Notes under the pieces: model-generated
What the model was told of the DNA's origin: nothing
What the model saw: only the letters and a program-made list of their open reading frames with translations
Databases searched by the model: none
Assembly: GCA_035352715.1 (NCBI GenBank)
Contig: DAOPYE010000119.1
Location: 1 to 6,587, forward strand
Source: DAOPYE01 sp035352715
GTDB taxonomy: Bacteria; Acidobacteriota; Holophagae; Holophagales; Holophagaceae
Direction of reading: 5' to 3'
Length of the DNA: 6,587 bases
Shown here: piece by piece, positions 1-5,122 of the stretch
Position numbering within the stretch: position 1 is the first letter of the stretch
How the letters are laid out: each line of letters begins with the position of its first letter
Translations under genes and position numbers: made by a program

Positions 1-497
1 TCCAGTCGGCCCTCACGGGCCACCTGGTCTTCACCACCGTCCACGCCAACAACACGCTGGATGTCATCGGGCGCTTTCAGCACATGGGCGTGGAGGTCTA
101 CAACTTCGTCTCGGCCCTGAACTGCATCCTGGCCCAGCGCCTGGTCCGCACGCTCTGCCCCAAGTGCAAACGCCAAGTTGACGCCCCCAGCGCAAAGGAA
201 CTGGCCGAAAACGGTCTGGATGCGCTCGGGACTTCCGGAGCGCAGTTCTTCGAACGCGTCGGCTGCGTGGATTGCAACGGCACGGGCTTCCGCGGCCGCC
301 AGGCCATCGTGGAATTCATGGGACTGAACGACGAGCTGCGCGAACTGATCATCAAGCGCGCGCCCATCAGCGAAATCAAGACCATCGCCCGCCGCTACGG
401 GATGCAGACCCTGCGACAAAGCGCGGTGGAAAAGGTTCGCCAAGGTGTTACGACGCTGACCGAGATCAACAAGGTCACCTTCCGCGAAGGCGCCTGA
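1..497 (+). CDS. GspE/PulE-family secretion or type IV pilus assembly ATPase, C-terminal part
   Basis: This is the 3' part of a gene that begins before the window; the frame is open from base 3 and gives 164 visible residues before TGA. The family comprises cytoplasmic hexameric ATPases that power type II secretion or type IV pilus assembly. The visible part opens with the conserved segment after Walker B, GHLVFTTVHANNTLD, which carries the family's His box. It continues with the LAQRLVR motif and then a tetracysteine zinc site, CPKC (visible residues 52 and 55) and CVDC (88 and 91), followed by GTGFRGR. The CxxC pairs are typical of GspE/PilB/MshE and argue against the retraction ATPase PilT. 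Walker A and the N-terminal domain lie outside the window, so GspE, PilB and MshE cannot be separated. It converges on the PstS-like gene, and a hairpin lies between them. Confidence 0.93.
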   Translation, partial: QSALTGHLVFTTVHANNTLDVIGRFQHMGVEVYNFVSALNCILAQRLVRTLCPKCKRQVDAPSAKELAENGLDALGTSGAQFFERVGCVDCNGTGFRGRQAIVEFMGLNDELRELIIKRAPISEIKTIARRYGMQTLRQSAVEKVRQGVTTLTEINKVTFREGA

Positions 498-510
498 TTC
501 AGACAGATAA

Positions 511-543
511 ATGCCCCGCTTTGGAAGATCCTTGGCGGGGCAT
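511..543. terminator. Hairpin between convergent genes, probable shared terminator
   Basis: ATGCCCCGC (511-519) pairs perfectly with GCGGGGCAT (535-543), a 9-bp GC-rich stem around a 15-nt loop that holds a further GGA/TCC mini-stem. It lies 14 bp after the ATPase stop and 26 bp beyond the PstS-like stop. Read on the minus strand, the stem is followed by TTTATCTGTCT, a weak U-rich tail. On the plus strand it is followed by CAAAGG, with no T run. It therefore fits best as the terminator of the minus-strand gene, possibly working both ways. Confidence 0.6.
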
Positions 544-568
544 CAAAGGCTGAAAGCAAAAAAGCGCG

Positions 569-1296
569 TTATTGACCGATGCGGCGCAGATTCATGGCGA
601 TCAAGTCATCCGGCAAGGGCACCAGACCGTTAAGCTTCACCTGCTTTTGGCCATCCTTGGATAGGACAAAACGCATGAACTTGACGAGATGGGGATCCAA
701 TGGCTTGCCGGGGGCGCGATTGAGGTAGATGTAGATCACGCGGGAAAGCGGATAAGAGCCATCCGTCACAGTGGTGGCGCTGGGTTCCACAGCTGTCTTG
801 CCTCCCTTGGGGATCAAGGGGATGGCTCGCATGTTCGAAACCACTTCGCCCAGGCTGCCGTAGCCCATGGCAGCTTGATTGGCAAGGATCTCCTCCATCA
901 ACCCCATGGCGTCTTCGCTGTGCTTGGTGTCCGTTTTGCCCTTGCCGCCCAGTTCGACCGCTTCCCGGAAGAAATCCCGAATGCCAGAACCTTCAGGTCG
1001 GCCAATCCGCACAATGGGACGTGCATTCCAGTTGGCATTGGTCAACCCCAGTTCACCCCAGGTCTGAATATCGTTGGGCCAGCCCTGAAGGCGGGTGCTG
1101 CTCCATACGGCGTCCAGCTGCTCGATTTTGAGTTCTTTGATGGGATTGCTCTTGTGCACGAGCATCACCAAAGCGTCCATGGCAACGGCAATGCGGGTGG
1201 GGGCATAGCCCCATTTGGCGGTAAATGTTTTGACTTCGTCAGCCTTCAATTCCCGGGTTACGGGAGCCAGCTGAGCTTTGCCTTCCGTAAATTCTT
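569..1296 (-). pseudogene. PstS-like phosphate-binding protein, 3' fragment cut off by IS insertion
   Basis: This is the C-terminal 239 codons of a PstS-family periplasmic substrate-binding protein, separated from its start by the IS at 1297-2343; 1289-1296 is one copy of the target duplication. Excising the IS and one copy joins this fragment in frame to the 5' fragment after Phe76, restoring a 315-residue protein, within the usual PstS range. Family marks are VTRELK (restored residues 86-91), equivalent to the SR-P-L-K segment of PstS; RPEGSGIRDFF (GSG at 176-178), matching the phosphate-binding GSGT loop; and YPLSRVIYIY near the C-terminus. No damage other than the insertion is visible. 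As it stands the fragment lacks a signal peptide and a convincing start. The transposase stop is 10 bp from the IS edge, so IS transcripts may read into it. No pstC, pstA or pstB gene is nearby, so phosphate as ligand is inferred from family only. Confidence 0.88.
1289..1296. repeat. Target site duplication, left copy (AAATTCTT)
   Basis: These 8 bp immediately left of the IS are identical to 2344-2351 on the other side. Eight base pairs is the duplication length characteristic of the IS1595 family. The sequence encodes the KEF codons of the interrupted gene on the minus strand. Confidence 0.95.
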
Positions 1297-1308
1297 GGCT
1301 ATGTCATC
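1297..1308 (+). repeat. IS terminal inverted repeat, transposase 3' end
   Basis: GGCTATGTCATC, a perfect 12-bp match to the other terminus with weaker similarity inward. The transposase TGA (complement of 1307-1309) overlaps the inner two bases of this repeat, so the coding region runs into the element's end. Confidence 0.93.
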
Positions 1309-2275
1309 AAAGAGTGTTGAAGTCGATGATTTTCAACGCAGACTTTAGCACCACGGTAGGCGAAAGCGCCTGATCTCGCCCGTCCAGCATCCGCCGCCAG
1401 CCCAGATAGCTTGGGAGCCAGCGGGTTGAGACGCCGTGGAACCGGGCGATCCAGCCTTTCATGCGGCTGTGGTAGCCGTTCACGTTCTGGAGATGGATCG
1501 TCTTGGCACGGACACGTTCCCCGGCGCTGAGGTTCACGGATTCATGAAGCAGTCCCCGTCTCTTCGCAAAGGTGGCATACACGTTTGCTCCATCCGTGCA
1601 GAGCATGGCATCCGGGTCTATGGCAGGACCAAGAAGCCCATCAACGACCTCTACGTTGAAGGCTGGCAGGATGTGATCCGTCGTCTGTCCGCTACGGTCC
1701 CGCGCCACCAGGACGCAGATATGTTCCTTGGACCGTCCGCGCTGAGAAGCCTTGCCACCGCGCTTTCTCGGCTTTCGGTTCAGGTGATGGCTCCCTTTCT
1801 GAGATTCCAGGAAGAAGGTCTCGTCCGCCTCGACCACGCCATGCAGGGACGGGGGCTTGTTCACGCTGATCCAGGCGAGGAAACGGTGACGCCAGCGGAA
1901 TGTCGTGTTCCGATGGACCCCGCATTCCTCGGCGCTTCCCCGAACCGTCTTGCTCTCCTGAAGGCAAGCCGCGAACTGATCCCAGCGTTCCTTCTTTCGC
2001 AGATGCGCCAGTGGTGTTCCAGTGAGGGCATTGAAGGTCCGTCCACACACATGGCAGCGGAACCGCCGGAGCCCCTTCGCGCTCCCCCACTTGCCGATGC
2101 GGTGACTTCCACAGTGTGGGCACACCGGGTCATTCCCCATCCGTGCTTCAATCTCCCGAACCGCTTCAGGCTTGTCCTGAAGGGATGCCTCCAAGGCTTG
2201 CCGCAGGGACGTCCGTTGCTTGGAAGACAGCCTCGAAACTTGCTCCAACAACTCCTTGAACTCCTTCGATTTCAT
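1307..2275 (-). CDS. IS1595-family transposase (ISXO2-like, DDE-type)
   Basis: This 322-residue DNA transposase should cut and join the ends of its own IS. An N-terminal helical stretch is followed by a zinc ribbon, CPHC (C52, C55) and CHVC (C74, C77), and then by a helix-turn-helix-like region around residues 105-135. The RNase H-like catalytic domain supplies D151 (VEADETFF) and D228 (CTDGAN). Where many relatives have NGxES with the third acidic residue, this protein has NVNGYHSRMKGW (N266, H269, K273), so the third position is N or H rather than E. Upstream in-frame codons reach 2323, but I chose the ATG at 2275 because a GCGAGG Shine-Dalgarno sits 7 nt before it and the protein then begins MKSKEFKELL with family-like length. 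The frame is intact, so the element could be active. Confidence 0.92.
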   Translation of the reverse strand: MKSKEFKELLEQVSRLSSKQRTSLRQALEASLQDKPEAVREIEARMGNDPVCPHCGSHRIGKWGSAKGLRRFRCHVCGRTFNALTGTPLAHLRKKERWDQFAACLQESKTVRGSAEECGVHRNTTFRWRHRFLAWISVNKPPSLHGVVEADETFFLESQKGSHHLNRKPRKRGGKASQRGRSKEHICVLVARDRSGQTTDHILPAFNVEVVDGLLGPAIDPDAMLCTDGANVYATFAKRRGLLHESVNLSAGERVRAKTIHLQNVNGYHSRMKGWIARFHGVSTRWLPSYLGWRRMLDGRDQALSPTVVLKSALKIIDFNTL

Positions 2276-2282
2276 GGGGCAA

Positions 2283-2288
2283 CCTCGC
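2283..2288 (-). promoter_or_regulatory. Ribosome binding site fixing the transposase start
   Basis: Minus-strand GCGAGG lies 7 nt upstream of the ATG at 2275. The more upstream in-frame candidate at 2323 sits almost at the IS terminus with no comparable site. Confidence 0.65.
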
Positions 2289-2331
2289 TGCCCCAAGGAT
2301 AGGTCACGAATCAGAAGGATCAATACCTATC

Positions 2332-2343
2332 GATGACATAGCC
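2332..2343 (-). repeat. IS terminal inverted repeat, transposase 5' end
   Basis: On the minus strand it reads GGCTATGTCATC, identical to the repeat at 1297-1308. It is translated as GYVI in the frame of the interrupted gene. Confidence 0.93.
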
Positions 2344-2351
2344 AAATTCTT
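2344..2351. repeat. Target site duplication, right copy (AAATTCTT)
   Basis: Perfect copy of 1289-1296, directly abutting the right IS end. The two copies, with the matching termini, define the insertion to the base. Confidence 0.95.
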
Positions 2352-2571
2352 TGATCGCCTGGGTCGCGGTCATGGGGCGCATGGACATACGGATGCGCTG
2401 TTCCTTGTTTTTGGTGGCTTCGTTGAACGCATCCACCCACAGAAGGAAGGTCGATTCCATGCTGAAGGATCCGGTGGCGACGAATCCGTCAACGGCGGGA
2501 TCAACCTGGGCTGCCGACAATGGATGCAGCAGGGCCAGCCCCAAGGCGAAGATACAAAGCGCGCGTCGCAT

Positions 2572-2735
2572 GTGGGACCTCCAAATAAGTCAAATCCGTC
2601 TAAAGTTCTTGGCCGATGACCTATATCCTCTTGGCCAAGGCACTATCGGCTAATGTGAATAGTAACCTTGAATTCCGACAAGATCCAACCGAACATCACT
2701 CTGGGGTTTTGCGCGCGTTGTTGGAAGGAGACTTG
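2572..2735. promoter_or_regulatory. Divergent intergenic region with repeated CTTGGCC and palindrome
   Basis: These 164 bp between two divergently transcribed export-protein genes must hold both promoters. The region is more AT-rich than its surroundings. It contains a perfect 10-bp palindrome CTTGGCCAAG (2630-2639), a direct repeat of CTTGGCC (2608-2614 and 2630-2636, 22 bp apart), and a longer inverted pair TTGGCCGAT (2609-2617) with ATCGGCTAA (2645-2653), 8 of 9 matching. These could be operator half-sites. No convincing -35/-10 pair and no Pho-box-like pattern was seen by eye. Confidence 0.4.
2725..2730 (+). promoter_or_regulatory. Ribosome binding site fixing the FGE-fold protein start
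   Basis: AAGGAG lies 5 nt before the ATG at 2736. It decides in favour of this start over the in-frame ATG at 2616, because the sequence after 2736 is a clean signal peptide. Confidence 0.8.
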
Positions 2736-3533
2736 ATGAGATATCAAAATATTTTATTTCTCATGTGCGGTTTTGCCTGGGTTCTCCAGGCGCAAACACC
2801 GGCGGCAAACCAGGCCGATCTCACCAAGGCGACCTTCATCAACAGCGTCGGGATGCGTTTTGTCCGGATGCCGGCGGGTGCGTTTCAGATGGGAAGCACC
2901 GGAGGCAAAGGCGAACCCAGTGAGCGGCCGCAGCACAGCGTCGAATTCGCTAAGCCGTTTTTCATGGGAGCCTGCGAAGTAACCCAGACGCAATGGAAAG
3001 CCGTCATCGGCAGCAATCCGGCCAAATTTCCCGGCGACGACCACCCCGTCGAATTCGTCAGTTGGGTGGATGCCCAGGCCTTCGTGGCTCGCCTGAACGA
3101 ACGGGAAAATGGCAATGATTACCGCCTGCCCAGCGAAGCTGAATGGGAATATGCCTGTCGCGCCGGAAGCCGGTCCACCTATCCCCACGGAGAAGATGAA
3201 GCCAGCCTACCAATGTATGCCTGGTTTGACGCCAATGCGGGTGGAGCCCCGCAAGCCGTGGGCAAAAAACAGCCAAACGCTTGGGGCCTGTTCGACATGG
3301 AGGGCAATGTCTGGGAGTGGTGCCAGGACACCTGGCATGAGACCTACCAGGGAGCCCCAGGCAACGGCTCTGCCTGGGTTGCGGGAGGCGACACCGCCCA
3401 GCGCGTCATTCGCGGTGGTTCGTGGGCTTTCGGCGCGGTGGAACTTGGTTCCAGCGCGCGCATGCCCTTTCGAGCCGAATCGCGCGTGGGGGACAGCCTT
3501 GGGCTGCGCGTGGTGGTTACTCCCAAAAATTAA
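2736..3533 (+). CDS. Secreted FGE-sulfatase (SUMF1/EgtB/PvdO-type) fold protein lacking the catalytic cysteines
   Basis: A 265-residue exported protein. The signal peptide covers residues 1 to about 19 (hydrophobic ILFLMCGFAWVL, cleavage likely near LQA-Q). The rest is one FGE-sulfatase domain: FINSVGMRFVRMPAG (34-48), FQMGS (50-54), EVTQTQW (81-87), the hallmark RLPSEAEWEYACRAG (120-134), NAWGLFDMEGNVWEWC (181-196), RVIRGGSW (223-230) and GLRVVV (256-261). True formylglycine-generating enzymes have a copper-binding cysteine pair after the GGS motif. At the equivalent places here there are F232 and L237, so sulfatase activation is unlikely. Many secreted members of this superfamily have no known reaction and may bind a ligand or partner. 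No sulfatase gene is in the window. It lies 87 bp ahead of the codirectional radical SAM gene and is divergent from the PstS-like gene. Fold is certain; function is unknown. Confidence 0.9.
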   Translation: MRYQNILFLMCGFAWVLQAQTPAANQADLTKATFINSVGMRFVRMPAGAFQMGSTGGKGEPSERPQHSVEFAKPFFMGACEVTQTQWKAVIGSNPAKFPGDDHPVEFVSWVDAQAFVARLNERENGNDYRLPSEAEWEYACRAGSRSTYPHGEDEASLPMYAWFDANAGGAPQAVGKKQPNAWGLFDMEGNVWEWCQDTWHETYQGAPGNGSAWVAGGDTAQRVIRGGSWAFGAVELGSSARMPFRAESRVGDSLGLRVVVTPKN

Positions 3534-3590
3534 CCGCCGTTCCTGCTCACAGCATAGAGCCCAGACCTCCAGAGCCTTTGAATCATTGAA

Positions 3591-3609
3591 CCGCCTTGAG
3601 ACAAGGCGG
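3591..3609 (+). other. Perfect 8-bp hairpin upstream of the radical SAM gene
   Basis: CCGCCTTG (3591-3598) pairs with CAAGGCGG (3602-3609) around an AGA loop. No T run follows on either strand, so it is a poor intrinsic terminator. The 3' arm contains AAGGCGG, one mismatch from the consensus AAGGAGG, ending 11 nt before the ATG at 3621. It is the only Shine-Dalgarno-like sequence there, so the hairpin may mask it. It could equally act as a weak terminator or as an RNA 3' end stabiliser for the gene before it. Confidence 0.5.
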
Positions 3610-3620
3610 ATAGTGGGTTC

Positions 3621-5117
3621 ATGCGCATCACCTTTGTCCACCCCGCCGGTTTCAATTTTGTGCCAGGCCAACCGGATTTTTCGGTTCTGGCCAATCGCAT
3701 GGCCCCCATCGGCATCCTGCAGCTCGCCGCTTGGCTGGATCAGCATGGCCATGAGACGGCCGTGCACGATTGCCTGGGCCCCGTCGCGCCGCGCGGCGTC
3801 CCTGCGAATGCCGACGCGATCCTGGAGACCCAACCGGACCTGGTGGGGTTTTCCGCCACCACGGCCGGATTCATGGACGCGGTGGATCTCGCCGCCGAAC
3901 TGAAGCGCCGCCGCCCCGAACTGCCCATCGTCGTGGGCAATGTCCATGCGACCTCCATCGGCGCGCCGCTGCTGAAACACTTCCCGGAAATCGATTACCT
4001 GTGCCTGGGCGAAGGCGAGGGCACCCTTCTGGATCTGGCCGAAGGCAAGGCGCCCTCCGAGATCCCGAACCTCGTCTACCGCGACAGCGATCGCATCATC
4101 ACCAACCCCCGCCGGGCGCGCATCGACGACCTCGACGCCCTGCCCTTTCCCGCCTACGAAAAGCTGGCGGGCTTCCCCCATGGCTATCACCTGCCGCTGT
4201 TCTCCTACGAGAGACGCTGGGGCGCGACCATGGTCACCTCACGCGGATGCCCGCACGTCTGCTCGTTCTGCGACCGGTCCGTGTTCGAGCGCCAGTACCG
4301 ATCCAACTCGCCCGAATACATCTACGCGCAGATGAAGCACCTGCGGGATCGCTTTGGCGTGCATCACATCAACATCTACGACGATCTCTTCACCGCCAAC
4401 CAGAAGCGCATCGATAGCTTCTGCCGCCTGCTGATCGACCAACCCCTGGGCGTGGACTTCAATTGCATCGTGCGCACGGGCTACACCACGCCCGAACTGC
4501 TGACGATGCTCAAGCGCGCGGGCGCCATGATGGTTTCCATCGGCATCGAATCCGCCGATCCGGCGATGATGGAACGGCACAAGGCGGGCGTTAGCCTGGA
4601 CGCCGTGCGCCGGGATGTCGAGCAGATCCACGCGGCGGGTCTGCGCGCCAAGGGGCTCTTCATCTTCGGGCTGCCCGGCGAGACGCCCGAGACCTTCCAG
4701 GCCACCAGCGACTTCATCCTGTCGCTGGATCTGGACGAGATGAACATGACCAAGTTCTGCCCCATGTATGGCGCCCCCATCTGGGATGAATGCGTGGATG
4801 GAACAACCGGCGATTTCCACGAGGACTGGCGCCTGATGAACTGCGTGAACAGCGTCTTCAAGTCCGAAGGCTTTGAGAGCCGCGCGCAGATGGACGCGCT
4901 CTACAACGGCCACATTCAGCGCTTCTACCGCAGCAAGCCCTACGGCCGGCGCTTCGTGAAACACCTGTGGGCCCACCGCTGGAGCCTGTGGCACATGCTC
5001 CGGCACAGCTACCGGATCTTCCAGGCCGGGCGGTACTACGCCACCACCAAGGCCGAGGCCCTAGGTGATCTCTCGGAATTCCCCATGCATCCCCGGCAAC
5101 CGGTGAACCTGCGATAG
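3621..5117 (+). CDS. B12-binding-type radical SAM protein, function unassigned
   Basis: A 498-residue soluble protein with the layout of cobalamin-binding radical SAM enzymes (class B methylase/BchE/HpnJ-like group). The N-terminal Rossmann-like domain (1 to about 140) has MRITFVHPAG, the MAPIGILQLAAWLDQHGHE helix, PDLVGFSATT (72-81), PIVVGNVHAT and the LGEGEGT loop (129-135). The canonical cobalamin-ligand motif DxHxxG is not seen, as in several relatives of this architecture. The radical SAM core follows, with the [4Fe-4S] ligands C210, C214 and C217 (SRGCPHVCSFCDR), GIESAD (308-313) for SAM binding and FGLPGET (349-355). The C-terminal 70 residues are rich in Arg, His, Trp and Tyr and have no assigned role. 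The start is supported by the typical MRI opening, although the Shine-Dalgarno is weak. Neighbours do not reveal a substrate, so methylation, cyclisation or another radical reaction all remain possible. Confidence 0.88.
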   Translation: MRITFVHPAGFNFVPGQPDFSVLANRMAPIGILQLAAWLDQHGHETAVHDCLGPVAPRGVPANADAILETQPDLVGFSATTAGFMDAVDLAAELKRRRPELPIVVGNVHATSIGAPLLKHFPEIDYLCLGEGEGTLLDLAEGKAPSEIPNLVYRDSDRIITNPRRARIDDLDALPFPAYEKLAGFPHGYHLPLFSYERRWGATMVTSRGCPHVCSFCDRSVFERQYRSNSPEYIYAQMKHLRDRFGVHHINIYDDLFTANQKRIDSFCRLLIDQPLGVDFNCIVRTGYTTPELLTMLKRAGAMMVSIGIESADPAMMERHKAGVSLDAVRRDVEQIHAAGLRAKGLFIFGLPGETPETFQATSDFILSLDLDEMNMTKFCPMYGAPIWDECVDGTTGDFHEDWRLMNCVNSVFKSEGFESRAQMDALYNGHIQRFYRSKPYGRRFVKHLWAHRWSLWHMLRHSYRIFQAGRYYATTKAEALGDLSEFPMHPRQPVNLR

Positions 5118-5122
5118 AGCAT

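Larger units (their letters stand above)
1297..2343 (-). mobile_element. IS1595-family insertion sequence, complete, 1047 bp
   Basis: Both ends begin, read inward, with GGCTATGTCATC (1297-1308 and the complement of 2332-2343). Similarity then continues imperfectly: about 7 of the next 12 positions match. The element is flanked by a perfect 8-bp duplication and contains one intact transposase gene that fills nearly all of it. Length, 8-bp duplication, GGC-starting ends and transposase type all agree with the IS1595 family. The C-terminal NVNGYHSR and FHGV motifs recall the ISSod11-like branch, but the subgroup is from memory. It carries no passenger gene. The target is the PstS-like gene, with the transposase in the same orientation as the target. 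Confidence 0.94.
2320..2571 (-). pseudogene. PstS-like phosphate-binding protein, 5' fragment with signal peptide
   Basis: This is the N-terminal 76 codons of the split binding protein (2344-2571), plus seven codons (GYVIDRY) and a TGA supplied by the IS end. The start is clear: GGAGG lies 6 nt upstream. The protein begins with a signal peptide, MRR followed by a hydrophobic stretch (residues 4-15) and a likely cleavage site around LSAA-Q (residues 18-22), so the intact product would be exported. GSFSMEST (34-41) corresponds to the first ligand-contacting strand of PstS-type proteins, usually GSST. The usual GSGxG segment that follows is not recognisable, RPMTATQA standing roughly there, so this was a divergent member. 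If translated now, the product is an 83-residue stub with only the beginning of the first lobe and should not bind ligand. It is divergent from the FGE-fold gene. Confidence 0.88.

Noticed and set aside
569..1249. Independent gene starting at the TTG at 1249
   Set aside because: No Shine-Dalgarno precedes it, and the codon is simply Leu90 of the restored protein.
689..1348. 219-codon open frame on the plus strand
   Set aside because: It is antisense to the PstS-like 3' fragment and crosses the IS boundary, so it was created by juxtaposition.
1436..2302. 288-codon open frame on the plus strand
   Set aside because: It is antisense to the intact transposase, has no family resemblance or ribosome binding site, and reflects the codon bias of the real gene.
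2616..2735. Upstream in-frame start for the FGE-fold protein
   Set aside because: It would add 40 residues that bury the signal peptide, and it would use the repeat-rich divergent promoter region; the ATG at 2736 has AAGGAG.
3207..4190. 327-codon open frame on the minus strand
   Set aside because: It spans the ends of two well-supported plus-strand genes and the intergenic hairpin, and its composition is typical of an antisense shadow.
4239..5006. 255-codon open frame on the minus strand
   Set aside because: It is antisense within the radical SAM gene, with no recognisable domain and low-complexity Val/Ala/His character.
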